Source: Gimesia benthica
GTDB lineage: Bacteria; Planctomycetota; Planctomycetia; Planctomycetales; Planctomycetaceae
Direction: 5' to 3'
DNA: 64,000 nt
Assembly: GCF_009720525.1 (NCBI RefSeq)
Contig: NZ_CP043930.1
Location: forward strand, 5,426,501-5,490,500
In this document: positions 18,959 through 27,968 of the stretch, in pieces
Position numbering within the stretch: the stretch's first letter is position 1
How the letters are laid out: each line of letters starts with the position of its first letter
Program-made: the position numbers and the translations under genes
Notes under the pieces: generated by a model
Told to the model about the DNA's origin: nothing
Database searches by the model: none
The model's input: the letters and a program-made list of their open reading frames with translations, nothing else

Positions 18959-19331
18959 CAGGCAACACTCCTCTCGGTTGCAGAGCAGTTGCTGGCTAGT
19001 GACAGGTAAACCTGAAAACCAGGGATCACGTCAGGAACTCGCAGTATTGATTTCATGGGCTTTCAAATCTTTGGTCGAGGCGTATGTTCCGATTCGGAAC
19101 CGGTCCTGGATTGGAACGCATATTCGATTCTAACGGATCAAAACCATTTCAGCTATGGCTTGTACAAGGAGTGGTCTTTGTCAAAAACAGTTCAGCCGGT
19201 GACTGACTCATGTTTGAACTGGTGTTCCTTCTGGCATCAATGCTGGTTGATGGTTAGAATAAAATCAGTCTGCAGTGGAGTCTGCAGAGAGTGTCGCATC
19301 TGAAGAATTGAATCCGAGAGGAAGTCTGGAC
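18959..19331. other. Divergent intergenic region with a 15-base dyad
   Basis: This gap separates the P-ATPase (minus) from the ceramidase-like gene (plus) and should carry both promoters. It contains the perfect dyad GTTCCGATTCGGAAC at 19086-19100, a candidate operator. A repeated AGTCTGCAG lies near 19270-19290. No gene is supported. Confidence 0.5.
19086..19100. promoter_or_regulatory. Candidate operator (perfect dyad)
   Basis: GTTCCGA and TCGGAAC are exact inverted copies around a single central T. The site sits in a divergent promoter region, which fits a dimeric repressor site. No regulator gene is adjacent and no second copy was noticed in the window. Confidence 0.35.
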
Positions 19332-20798
19332 ATGTTATCGAACCTGTATCGCATCTTGCCAATAACAATCTGTATTACCCTGGCGCTGACTTTGTGTGTT
19401 AAAACGCAGGCCGAAGAGAAACAGCCTGTCTTACTGGCAGGAGCGGCCACCAGTAATATCACTCCCCCCTTAGGCGAACTGATTGTCGGAGGCTGGAAAC
19501 CGATTCCCGCCAAGCGCATTCACGACGAACTGCACGCCCGCTGCATTGTGCTCGATAACGGTAAAGTCAAGCTGGCGATCGTGCTCTGCGATAACGTCGG
19601 GATTCCGGAATCAGTCTTTGATCTGGCGAAAGAGCAGGTTCATCAACATACCAGCATTCCCAAATCACATCTGCTGATGGCTTCAACGCACACGCATTCC
19701 GCCACCACAGCCCGTGGACCTTCCAAGGTGCTGCGGGAAACCGAATTCACCGAATATCAGAAATTCCTGGCCAGCCGGATTTCCGACGGCGTGCGTCGCG
19801 CCCTGTACCAACTGGAGCCGGCACGAATTGGCTGGGGACAGGTCGATGAGCCCTCAGAAGTCTTTAACCGTCGCTGGTATGTGAATGACACTTCCCTGTT
19901 GACCAACCCCTTTGGAGGCCTGGATCGCGTCCGCATGAATCCGCCGCGAGGTAATAAAGCCCTCGATCGTCCGGCTGGTCCGACCGACCCGCAGGTCAGC
20001 TTCATTTCGATCCAAAGTCAAAAGGGACGTCCCATCGCCCTGCTGGCAAATTACTCGCTGCACTATGTAGGCGGCGTGCAGTCCGGTGATGTCTCGGCTG
20101 ATTACTTCGGCTACTTTGCGAAATACATTGAGCAGAAACTGGGGGCTCAGGATCAGTCGCCACCTTTTGTCGGTATTTTATCCAACGGCACCAGTGGTGA
20201 TGTCAACAACATCAATTTCACCGAGAAGGGGGGCAAGCGTTATCAGCGTTATGAAAAAATGCAGGAAGTCGCAGAGAAAGTGGCCAGCCGCGTCTATGAA
20301 GCACAGCAGACTATCAAGTATCACAACTGGGTCCCGCTGGGGGCCGCTGCTGCGAAACTGCCTCTGAAACTCCGCAAACCAACGCTGGAGATGCTGGCAC
20401 ACTTCGAGAAAATCAAAGCCGAAGCTGGGGACGGGAACCGGGCAAAGCATCGACGGGAAGAAATCTATGCAGACCGGATTGCCAAAATCATGGAAGCACC
20501 GGATCAGATAGAAGTCCCGCTGCAGGTGATACGGATCGGCTCACTGGGGATCTGTGCGATTCCCTTTGAAACATTTACCGAAACCGGTCTGGAACTCAAA
20601 GAACGCAGTCCCTTCCAGCCCACATTTACTATTGAGCTGGCCAATGGTTCGTTCGGTTATCTGCCCACGCCCGAGCAGCATCGGCTGGGGGGGTATGAAA
20701 CCTGGCTGGGTACTAACTACGTACAAAAAGACGCGAGTACCAAAATTGTGAACACGTTGCTCGAACTGTTTGCCCAGTTGAAAAAAGAAGACTCGTAA
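19332..20798 (+). CDS. Neutral/alkaline ceramidase-like secreted hydrolase
   Basis: This protein has 488 residues. A signal peptide lies at about 1-27 (ITICITLALTLCVKTQAEE). The mature part begins LLAGAATSNITPPLGE. It contains MASTHTHSATTARGPS at about residue 117, the conserved histidine cluster of the neutral ceramidase N-terminal family, which binds catalytic zinc. SNGTSGDVNN at about 283 is also typical. Classic members hydrolyse the N-acyl bond of ceramides; planctomycete relatives are numerous and their substrates are mostly unknown. The start is ATG 19332 with GAGAGGAAG upstream, which gives a proper signal peptide. It precedes the PSD1/DUF1501 pair by about 145 bases. Confidence 0.85.
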   Translation: MLSNLYRILPITICITLALTLCVKTQAEEKQPVLLAGAATSNITPPLGELIVGGWKPIPAKRIHDELHARCIVLDNGKVKLAIVLCDNVGIPESVFDLAKEQVHQHTSIPKSHLLMASTHTHSATTARGPSKVLRETEFTEYQKFLASRISDGVRRALYQLEPARIGWGQVDEPSEVFNRRWYVNDTSLLTNPFGGLDRVRMNPPRGNKALDRPAGPTDPQVSFISIQSQKGRPIALLANYSLHYVGGVQSGDVSADYFGYFAKYIEQKLGAQDQSPPFVGILSNGTSGDVNNINFTEKGGKRYQRYEKMQEVAEKVASRVYEAQQTIKYHNWVPLGAAAAKLPLKLRKPTLEMLAHFEKIKAEAGDGNRAKHRREEIYADRIAKIMEAPDQIEVPLQVIRIGSLGICAIPFETFTETGLELKERSPFQPTFTIELANGSFGYLPTPEQHRLGGYETWLGTNYVQKDASTKIVNTLLELFAQLKKEDS

Positions 20799-20942
20799 CC
20801 ATCAGTCTGTCAGCCTATGGAACGCAGCCCATAAGGGGGTTGTTTCAGGTGAGAGACTCGGGTTAGAATGGTCTCTCACCGATGTGTTTATCCTGCCTCA
20901 CGATCCCAGCCTCCCGCGAGCAACCCGAAAGATCGTCGATTT

Positions 20943-23378
20943 ATGACTGATTCGAGAATTCGGACCACACTGATCATTCTCCTGAGTGGCCTGTGCCTGA
21001 TGGCTGGCAATCAGTTCTGCGCTGCAGAGCCGGTTGACTTTCGTCGTGATGTGGCACCGATCCTGGAACAGCATTGTCTGGTCTGCCATAACAGACGGGT
21101 TCGACAGGGCGAACTTTCGCTGCATTCCCTGGAGGCAACTTTACACGGGGGCGAGAGTGGGGAGATCGTGGATCCCGGAGATCCGGACGCGAGCTACCTG
21201 CTGGATCTGATCACTCCCAGTAACGGAGTTGCAGAGATGCCCCGCGAGGCACCTCCACTCTCGGAACAGGAGCAGTCAATCCTCCGTCGCTGGATTAAAG
21301 AGGGCGCTGTCTGGCCGGAAAAACTGGAGCTGGAAGCACCACTCTTATGGTCACTCGCGCCGCTGAGTCAACCAGCGGTTCCCGTGGATGTACAATCGAC
21401 GGATCATTTCCCGCTCCGCAACCCGATAGATGCGTTTATTGCCTCGCGACTGCAAGCGGCCGGTGTTCAGCCAGCTCCGCCTGCAGATCGACGGACGTTG
21501 ATCCGCCGTCTGTATCTGGATCTGGTGGGACTGCTCCCTGCGCCAGACGAAGTCGAAGCATTCGTGGCCGATGCCGATCCTCAAAGCTACGAAAAACTCG
21601 TCGACAAACTGCTGGCCTCACCCCATTTTGGCGAACGCTGGGGACGCTACTGGCTGGACATGGCTCGCTATGCGGACAGTTCCGGTTACCTGGGCGACAG
21701 CATACGACCACACGTCTGGGTTTATCGGGAGTGGGTCATCGATGCGATCAATCAGGATCTACCCTTCGATCAGTTTTCAAAAGAACAGTTAGCCGGTGAT
21801 TTGTTTGAGAAGCCGACCGTTTCGCAAAAGGTGGCGACCGGCTTTCATCGTAATACCCTGAAAAACACAGAAGCCGGCGTCGATCTCGAACTCTATCGGA
21901 CTAAAGAGATCGTCGACCGTGTCAATACGACCGGCATGGTCTGGCTGGGACTGACATTCGGCTGTGCCGAGTGTCACGATCACAAACACGATCCCATTTC
22001 CCAGAACGAATTTTACCAGCTGTATTCTTTCTTTAACAACGCGGATGAGACTACGGTGAAGGTCACGCGGGACTGGGAAGAACAGGAATACCAGCAGGCC
22101 CTCGCTGACTGGCAACCCGATTACGATCGCTGTCAACAGGAAATTAAGACTTACGAAATTGCAGACCTTACCGATAAACAGCGCACGGAGATCGATAAGA
22201 TTCTGAAGGGCTACAAACGTTCGTCTGATTTGAAAAAGCTGGAACCGTTTTATCAGACAAAAAAAGAGGGGTGGGACAAACTCTCAGCCAGGCTGGGGAA
22301 ACTCCTCTCCTCCCGGCCGCAGGCTCCCTCTACGCGTGCCCCGATTTTCACGGAACGGACCAAAGACCGTCGCGAAACGTTCGTGCATGTCCGCGGCGTT
22401 TATAATCGGCCGGGAGATAAGGTCAGTCCGGGGACGCCCTCTGTACTGCCGGATCTGCAGTCGCGTCAGCCCGCACCCGATCGACTCGATCTGGCCAACT
22501 GGCTCTTCCGGGAAGAGAACCCGTTAACCGCACGCGTGGCGGTGAATCGCATCTGGCAGCATCTGTTCGGACGGGGCATCGTCTCGACGCCGAACGACTT
22601 TGGCACTAAAGGAGCCACTCCCACACATCCGCTTTTATTAGACTGGCTTGCTTCAGAATACAGACAACGCGACTGGAGCCGCAAAGCGATGATCAAACTG
22701 ATCGTGATGTCTTCAGCCTATCAGATGTCGTCCGCCGCCAATGCACGCGATGTTCCCCAGGATGTCAACAATCTGCTCTTCTGGAGACAGAACAGTTTTC
22801 GCGTCGAAGCGGAAATCGTCCGTGATATTCATCTGACCGCCAGTGGTCTGTTAGATAGAACCATCGGTCGTAAGGGAATTCGTCCACCGCTGCCTGCCTT
22901 CGTGACCGATGTGGGGCGGAGCGTCAAATGGCCCGCTACCCAGGGGAGTGCCCGTTATCGACGGGGGATGTATATTGTTTTCAAACGAACGGTGCCGTTT
23001 CCGATGCTGATGACGTTCGATGCACCCGATGCGACCGTCTCCTGCAGTCGACGCGAACGTTCCAATACACCGCTGCAGGCTTTGACTTTACTTAATAGTC
23101 CCATGTTTTACGAATGTGCAGAAGTACTGGGAAAACAGATGCAGGAGAAACACGACGACAACATTTCCGCAGCGATTCAGGAAATGTATCTGCGCTGTCT
23201 GTCGCGACCTGCCGGTGAGCCGGAAGCGGTCGCCCTGCAGTCTGCCTGGAGCGATCTGCTGCATCTGGCGGAAGCGAAACAAACTGATACAAAGCCACCA
23301 CAGAAACCAGCAGAGACCGCGATGGTTCAGCTGGCACGCATCATTATGAACCTGGATGAATTTGTTACGAGAGACTGA
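20943..23378 (+). CDS. PSD1 and planctomycete cytochrome c domain protein (DUF1549/DUF1553)
   Basis: This protein has 811 residues. A signal peptide (1-28) precedes a cytochrome c-like module with FRRDVAPILEQHCLVCHNRR. The heme motif CLVCH has Cys45, Cys48 and His49. DUF1549 follows (LIRRLYLDLVGLLPAPDEVEAFVAD, W.RYWLDMARYADS), with a second CAECHDHKHDP motif. DUF1553 makes up the C-terminal part (NPLTARVAVNRIWQHLFG, FGTKGATPTHPLLLDWLA). The family is almost exclusive to the planctomycete group and normally pairs with a DUF1501 protein, as here, 2 bases downstream. A role in extracellular polysaccharide breakdown has been proposed for such pairs but is unproven. This copy lacks the extra lectin-like domain found in longer members. 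Confidence 0.92.
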   Translation: MTDSRIRTTLIILLSGLCLMAGNQFCAAEPVDFRRDVAPILEQHCLVCHNRRVRQGELSLHSLEATLHGGESGEIVDPGDPDASYLLDLITPSNGVAEMPREAPPLSEQEQSILRRWIKEGAVWPEKLELEAPLLWSLAPLSQPAVPVDVQSTDHFPLRNPIDAFIASRLQAAGVQPAPPADRRTLIRRLYLDLVGLLPAPDEVEAFVADADPQSYEKLVDKLLASPHFGERWGRYWLDMARYADSSGYLGDSIRPHVWVYREWVIDAINQDLPFDQFSKEQLAGDLFEKPTVSQKVATGFHRNTLKNTEAGVDLELYRTKEIVDRVNTTGMVWLGLTFGCAECHDHKHDPISQNEFYQLYSFFNNADETTVKVTRDWEEQEYQQALADWQPDYDRCQQEIKTYEIADLTDKQRTEIDKILKGYKRSSDLKKLEPFYQTKKEGWDKLSARLGKLLSSRPQAPSTRAPIFTERTKDRRETFVHVRGVYNRPGDKVSPGTPSVLPDLQSRQPAPDRLDLANWLFREENPLTARVAVNRIWQHLFGRGIVSTPNDFGTKGATPTHPLLLDWLASEYRQRDWSRKAMIKLIVMSSAYQMSSAANARDVPQDVNNLLFWRQNSFRVEAEIVRDIHLTASGLLDRTIGRKGIRPPLPAFVTDVGRSVKWPATQGSARYRRGMYIVFKRTVPFPMLMTFDAPDATVSCSRRERSNTPLQALTLLNSPMFYECAEVLGKQMQEKHDDNISAAIQEMYLRCLSRPAGEPEAVALQSAWSDLLHLAEAKQTDTKPPQKPAETAMVQLARIIMNLDEFVTRD

Positions 23379-23380
23379 TC

Positions 23381-24844
23381 ATGCTGTTTCCACCACAGTC
23401 ACATTCTGAGCAGACGCTGCTGAATCGGCGGCGGTTCTTCGCCACCGGTGCCAGTGGTCTGGGAACGCTGGCACTGGCTTCACTGCTGAAAGAGGAAGGC
23501 CTGCTCGCTTCTGAGACTTCCGCGCCTCAGGCCCACTTCGCCCCGAAGGCCAAACGCTGCATCTATCTGTTCATGGAAGGGGGGCCGAGCCAGATGGATC
23601 TGTTCGACCCGAAGCCGAAGCTGAATGAACTCGATGGTCAGCCGATGCCCGAGTCGATGCTCAAAGACATCAAGTTTGCTTTCATTCAGAAAGAGGCAGC
23701 CCGCCTGATGGGGAGCCCGCGGACCTTCAAACGTTATGGTGAGTGTGGCATGGAGCTTTCCGATCTGCTGCCCCACCTGAGTACCTGCGTGGACGACATC
23801 GCCATGATCCGTTCCATGCACTGTGAGCAGTTCAATCACCTGCCCGGCCAGCTGATGATGCTCACGGGATCCGATCTGCAGGGGCGCCCTACACTGGGCT
23901 CGTGGCTCAACTATGGACTGGGGAGCGAATCCTCAAACCTGCCGGGCTACGTGGTGCTGGCGACATTGGGACGCGGCCTGCCTGGCGGTGCTTCCAGCTG
24001 GTCCAGCGGTTTTCTTCCCTCGCAATACGCGGGCACACTCTTTCGAAATCAGGGGAGCCCGGTTCTGAATCTGGAGACACCTCAACAGGTTTCTTCCGCG
24101 GCACAGATGCGGAGCCTGCAGGCGATCAATGAATTAAACGGTCTGCGGTTCGAGCAGGTGGGGAATCCGGAAATTGCCAGCCGGATCAATGCATACGAGC
24201 TCGCGTTCCGCATGCAGCAGACCGCACCGGAGCTGCTCGATCTTTCGGGCGAGACGAAAGCGACACTCGAAGAGTACGGTGTGACTCGTGACGAGGCTTC
24301 GAAGAGCGGCACAGCCGGTTTCCTTGGTTCGTATGCCCGCAACTGTCTGCTGGCACGACGGATGGTCGAACGTGGCGTGCGTTTCGTGACGCTGTTCCTC
24401 TCCACCTGGGATCATCACAGTTCACTCGACAGCGGGTTGGAGCGTTATACTCAAATCTCCGATCAGCCAGTTGCAGCTCTGCTCAAGGATCTCAAACGCC
24501 GTGGTCTTCTGGACGACACCCTCGTCGTCTGGGGAGGCGAATTCGGCCGCACGCCGTTGGGAGAAAACCGGGTCAATTTCAAGAAAGTCACCGGCCGCGA
24601 CCATCACCCCTATTCCTTCAGTATGTGGATGGCGGGGGGCGGCATCAAAGGGGGCCAGACGATCGGCGAAACTGACGAAATCGGCTGGGGCGTCGCCAAA
24701 GATCCAATTCACGTCCACGATCTGCACGCTACGATTCTGCATCTGTTCGGCCTGAATCACGAAGAACTGACCTACCGCTTCCAGGGCCGCGACTTCCGGT
24801 TGACCGACGTGGAAGGGACGGTTGTGCAACGATTGCTGGCTTGA
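23381..24844 (+). CDS. DUF1501 domain-containing protein (Tat-exported)
   Basis: This protein has 487 residues. The N-terminus has a twin-arginine signal (LNRRRFFATGASGLGTLALASLL). The body is the DUF1501 fold, an alkaline-phosphatase/sulfatase-like superfamily: CIYLFMEGGPSQMDLFDPKP, MIRSMHCEQFNHLPGQL, TLFLSTWDHHSSLD, VVWGGEFGRTPLGE and GRDHHPYSFSMWMAGGG. The conserved His/Asp residues in these blocks look like metal ligands. It starts 2 bases after the stop of the PSD1 gene, so translation is probably coupled. Both products are exported. The enzymatic activity is not established for the family. Confidence 0.93.
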   Translation: MLFPPQSHSEQTLLNRRRFFATGASGLGTLALASLLKEEGLLASETSAPQAHFAPKAKRCIYLFMEGGPSQMDLFDPKPKLNELDGQPMPESMLKDIKFAFIQKEAARLMGSPRTFKRYGECGMELSDLLPHLSTCVDDIAMIRSMHCEQFNHLPGQLMMLTGSDLQGRPTLGSWLNYGLGSESSNLPGYVVLATLGRGLPGGASSWSSGFLPSQYAGTLFRNQGSPVLNLETPQQVSSAAQMRSLQAINELNGLRFEQVGNPEIASRINAYELAFRMQQTAPELLDLSGETKATLEEYGVTRDEASKSGTAGFLGSYARNCLLARRMVERGVRFVTLFLSTWDHHSSLDSGLERYTQISDQPVAALLKDLKRRGLLDDTLVVWGGEFGRTPLGENRVNFKKVTGRDHHPYSFSMWMAGGGIKGGQTIGETDEIGWGVAKDPIHVHDLHATILHLFGLNHEELTYRFQGRDFRLTDVEGTVVQRLLA

Positions 24845-25035
24845 GAATTCAACATTTAATGGTTCGAGATTTTCAGCTTGAGTTGACCGTAGAATAAAAC
24901 TTGGATGGACTCATTCAGGACCTTCCGAATGGAATGGAGTGCACAGGTTCGAAATTTAAGCGCATCATTTGATTCTGGCATTCGGTGGACAGGCTGGGCT
25001 TGATGAAGAATGCCGAACATTCAAGGACGTCAATA

Positions 25036-25116
25036 ATGAAATTGAAGTTAGTCACCTTCAGCTTTGAGAGTGCAGAGAACAAAAAACAATTAATCGTACT
25101 ATCAACGCAGCCCTGA
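25036..25116 (+). CDS. Possible 26-residue small protein
   Basis: The frame begins MKLKLVTFSFESAENKKQ and ends STQP. A usable ribosome site (AAGGACGT) lies about 6 bases upstream. The stop codon lies in the loop of the following terminator, which suggests a short transcript that is either a small mRNA or a small RNA. I do not recognise the peptide, and length alone gives weak support. Confidence 0.25.
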   Translation: MKLKLVTFSFESAENKKQLIVLSTQP

Positions 25117-25133
25117 CCCGGCTGCATTTTTTT
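25107..25133 (+). terminator. Rho-independent terminator
   Basis: GCAGCC (25107-25112) pairs with GGCTGC (25120-25125) around a 7-base loop, followed by A and seven T. It would end transcripts from the DUF1501 gene or from a short transcript starting nearer. Confidence 0.75.
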
Positions 25134-25193
25134 ATTTACGATTGATATTTGTACATATATTCGCTTAAATAGGTTCTTTAATTGGAGGACCTT

Positions 25194-25628
25194 ATGAAGA
25201 AGAAACTTAGTATCACCCTCATTGTTTGTGCTTTACTGGTGGTGTCATTAATAGTGTATGCCTCTGTTCAGAATGCAAGGCAGAAGCGACTGGATGCGGA
25301 AAGGGTTGCAGCAGAGGCGAGGCAGGAAGAGATAGATAAAAGGCGTGAAGAGGAAGCGGAAAAAAAGCGTATACAGGAGAAGATCGATGAAATTGAAATA
25401 TCCCTGGAACGTGAACTGAAGCGTCGCAAGGCAGAGCGAGAGACGGCGGCACTGAAGCGTCGAGTTGACTTTACAATCAGCGACGACAGCCAGGACCCTC
25501 TAAAAGTTGCTGAATTCAAGAGTAACGAGGCATTTCTCAAGGTAAAAGCTGCTGAAGCTGACCTTGAACTCGTGAATAAGGCAGCTGATATGAAAGAGAA
25601 GATACTCGCCGGCCAATCTGAAAAATAA
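25194..25628 (+). CDS. Small membrane-anchored coiled-coil protein
   Basis: This protein has 144 residues. The start is ATG 25194 behind GGAGGA; a TTG 12 bases earlier is less likely. Residues 6-27 form one hydrophobic segment (LSITLIVCALLVVSLIVYASV), either an uncleaved signal or an anchor. Residues about 29-90 are a highly charged helix rich in Arg, Lys and Glu with heptad-like spacing, a likely coiled coil. The tail (VKAAEADLELVNKAADM) is also helical. No family is recognised. It is downstream of a terminator, so it has its own promoter. Confidence 0.75.
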   Translation: MKKKLSITLIVCALLVVSLIVYASVQNARQKRLDAERVAAEARQEEIDKRREEEAEKKRIQEKIDEIEISLERELKRRKAERETAALKRRVDFTISDDSQDPLKVAEFKSNEAFLKVKAAEADLELVNKAADMKEKILAGQSEK

Positions 25629-26193
25629 AACCTACCTCGATGCCTGGATTCACTTCCGCAACTCATAGGGTGTATCTCAACACTTTTTGAATCTAGTTAC
25701 ATTATGCGCGCATATCAGCCGGCTACTCTAAATAAGATTCTATAGCTGCGATTGATGGGCTCTCTGAAGCTTTAAACCGTGTCTTACTGGAAGCGGTCCA
25801 TGCTTTGATGGACAGGTTTTTGGAAATGACAGCAGCAGCACTGGGAAAGATCTTCGAGAAGACACATATCTGTCATTTGGTCTTCCGGGATCTAAAAGAT
25901 CACGACGGAAACGATCTTGATATCAGAGGTGAAGTACTGTCGCGCATCAAAAAAAATTTTAAGACCAGCTGCTTCACAACGTCACCTGTTGCGAACCAGG
26001 CGATCAGAAAGAGGGCTCGTCCTCTCATGATGAGTCAGGCGAACTTGATTTCGACAAGCTTCTCATAGGCGAGAGAGAGGCTGATAATTATTGCGAGAAT
26101 GAGCTGAACCCTTAATCGGAGCCAGTGTTTGATTTACTGATCATGATTCTGGTCGACAAGTGGGGCCTGTAAGTGAACACGCGAAAATAAAAA
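25629..26193. other. Non-coding or degraded region
   Basis: One frame is open at about 25735-26068 and has no convincing start or ribosome site; the rest has stops in all frames. The open part could be a decayed gene (listed separately). No insertion-sequence ends or duplicated targets were seen. Confidence 0.4.
25735..26068 (+). pseudogene. Possible degraded coding fragment, unknown
   Basis: The frame reads AAIDGLSEALNRVLLEAVHALMD at first, amphipathic and protein-like, then LGKIFEKTHICHLVFRDL and DHDGNDLDIRGEVLSRIKKNF. The end is low quality. There is no ribosome site and the frame is open directly after a TAA. I do not recognise the sequence. It lies just before the tRNA-Val terminator, in a zone where a former insertion could have decayed. 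Confidence 0.25.
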
Positions 26194-26230
26194 ACCCCTG
26201 AAAAGCAGGGAGTTCCTGCAAGTCAGGGGT
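26188..26230 (-). terminator. Rho-independent terminator after tRNA-Val
   Basis: On the minus strand ACCCCTGA pairs with TCAGGGGT, and an inner TTGCAGG/CCTGC stem gives a long hairpin; six T then follow. It lies 19 bases past the 3' end of tRNA-Val and fits termination of that transcript. Confidence 0.8.
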
Positions 26231-26248
26231 GAACGGCAAATGCCTAAG

Positions 26249-26322
26249 TGGGCGATGAGGGACTCGAACCCCCGACCCTCTCGGTGTAAACGAGATGCTC
26301 TAGCCAACTGAGCTAATCGCCC
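26249..26322 (-). tRNA. tRNA-Val(UAC)
   Basis: On the minus strand the acceptor GGGCGAT pairs with ATCGCCC, with discriminator A. The D arm is GCTC/GAGC. The anticodon stem is TCTCG/CGAGA with loop TTTACAC and anticodon TAC. The T arm is CGGGG with a TTCGAGT loop. It is a 74-base gene with no encoded CCA, followed by its own terminator. Confidence 0.97.
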
Positions 26323-26507
26323 GGATTTTCAATATACATCGGAAAATCCGATGTTTTTGTTGCGTCATTCTTAATGACACGCTCGTATTATGGCAGGTTC
26401 GTAGCGAAATGCAACTCTAGCGTGTAAACTGTTTTAAGCCTTCGCTGACATTGGCCCGAATTTATCCGTTCTGCGGTTTTTTCCTTATCTCGAGAAAGAA
26501 GTTCGTT

Positions 26508-27485
26508 ATGTCTCATTGCCTCGTTACCGGTGGGGCCGGCTTTATTGGCAGTCACCTCTGTGAACAATTAATTCAGCAGGGACAACAGGTTACAGCCGTA
26601 GATGATCTCTCGACCGGGTTCTTGAAAAACCTGGATGCGATTATCGACCATCCTCAGTTTACCTTCAGGACCGGGTCGATTACCGACCCCGTGCTGATGG
26701 CAGAAATGGTGCAGGGCGTTGACACAATTTATCACATGGCGGCAGCCGTCGGGGTGAAACTGGTCGCAGATAACCCGGTACGTACGATTGAGACCAATAT
26801 TTATCCCACTGAAGTGCTGCTGCGACACGCCGTGCAGGGAAAACAGAAATTTTTCCTGGCTTCCACCAGTGAAGTTTACGGCAAAAACCCCAAAGAACGC
26901 TGGACCGAAGAAGACGATCTGCAGTTCGGACCGACGACGCGCCCCCGCTGGGCTTATGGAGCCTCGAAGGCCATCGACGAATTTCTGGCACTGGCCTATC
27001 ACCAGAAATACGGTCTGGATGTGCGGATCGGCCGCTTTTTCAACGTGGTGGGTCCCCGACAGGTGGGACAATATGGGATGGTGATTCCCCGTTTCATCGA
27101 TCAGGCTCTGGACGGCGGTCCGGTAGTCGTATTTGATGATGGATCCCAGATCCGCTGCTTTGGACACGTTTCCGAAATCGTGGATTGCGTGGTCGATCTG
27201 ACCAATCTGGATTCTGCTTCCGGACAGGTTTATAACATTGGCGGTGATGAGCCGGTTTCGATCAAAGGACTGGCCGAAGCGATTATCGCTAAGGTCAACC
27301 CGAGTGTTAAAGTCGATTACCTGCCTTATAACAAGGCCTATAATGAAGACTTCGAAGATGTCCAGCGCCGGATTCCCGACCTGGGTCGGCTGGAGCAGAC
27401 ACTGGGACGCAAACCAAGCGTGAAGCTGGATGCGATCCTGGATGACATCATCGCGTTCAAAAAACAGGTCCGCGGCCTGGCCTGA
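26508..27485 (+). CDS. NAD-dependent nucleotide-sugar epimerase/dehydratase (extended SDR)
   Basis: This protein has 325 residues. The Rossmann motif GGAGFIG lies at residues 8-14. A catalytic YGASK (Tyr-x-x-x-Lys) follows at about 164, with the upstream STSEVYG supplying the active-site Ser/Thr. [11 protein letters not shown] and [14 protein letters not shown] are typical of UDP-glucuronate decarboxylase and UDP-glucose epimerase relatives. It probably converts an NDP-sugar for cell-surface glycans; the exact sugar is unknown. The start is ATG 26508, which places the Rossmann strand at the very N-terminus; the in-frame start at 26451 adds an unlikely hydrophobic leader. It is a single gene. 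Confidence 0.88.
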   Translation: MSHCLVTGGAGFIGSHLCEQLIQQGQQVTAVDDLSTGFLKNLDAIIDHPQFTFRTGSITDPVLMAEMVQGVDTIYHMAAAVGVKLVADNPVRTIETNIYPTEVLLRHAVQGKQKFFLASTSEVYGKNPKERWTEEDDLQFGPTTRPRWAYGASKAIDEFLALAYHQKYGLDVRIGRFFNVVGPRQVGQYGMVIPRFIDQALDGGPVVVFDDGSQIRCFGHVSEIVDCVVDLTNLDSASGQVYNIGGDEPVSIKGLAEAIIAKVNPSVKVDYLPYNKAYNEDFEDVQRRIPDLGRLEQTLGRKPSVKLDAILDDIIAFKKQVRGLA

Positions 27486-27659
27486 GCGTCAGGAATAACC
27501 GTTAAAACTGGAATCATCCGTAGAATTCGAGTGGGAAATCCGCTCTGAATTCGATCCCGGCTGCACGCTCTCATCTCGCCCGCGCTCCTGATCCGATGAG
27601 TAGTATGGCGAATATTGCAGTTATCCTGGCAACATGCGGTCCAATGGATGGGAGAGATG

Positions 27660-27968
27660 ATGAACGGATTCCAGAAAAAATTATTTGTATCAGCAGTTCT
27701 ACTGGGGATTTGGGGAACAGGTCTTTCTGTCCAGAGCGCCCAGGCAGGCGGGGGGCGGATGTTTCTCTCGTTTTGTGAACTATGCCAGGAAACCAGCCGG
27801 GGAAAACAGGCCAAAGGCAGTACGTATCCCTGGCCCCTCTATTCTTACCATCAGTACCGGGGTAAGCATTGCAACAACGAATATCAGCCCGGGCTGTATC
27901 GACGATATGAATATGCACGCTACCACGTGAAAAGCCCGCAGCCCTTCCCGGGACAGATCAATCCCTGA
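27660..27968 (+). CDS. Small secreted protein, unknown
   Basis: This protein has 102 residues. A signal peptide (about 1-26: KKLFVSAVLLGIWGTGLSVQSAQA) is followed by a short mature part rich in Tyr, Arg, Gln and Pro. It has three Cys (SFCELCQ and KHCNNE). GGGAGAG lies before two adjacent ATGs at 27657 and 27660; the second has better spacing. No family is recognised. The composition suggests an extracytoplasmic structural or metal-binding peptide, but this is only inference. Confidence 0.6.
   Translation: MNGFQKKLFVSAVLLGIWGTGLSVQSAQAGGGRMFLSFCELCQETSRGKQAKGSTYPWPLYSYHQYRGKHCNNEYQPGLYRRYEYARYHVKSPQPFPGQINP

Larger units (their letters stand above)
24845..25193. other. Intergenic region with a small ORF and a terminator
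   Basis: This 349-base gap contains a 26-codon reading frame at 25036-25116 preceded by AAGGA, whose stop falls inside a rho-independent terminator (25107-25133). No other coding sequence is supported. Confidence 0.5.
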
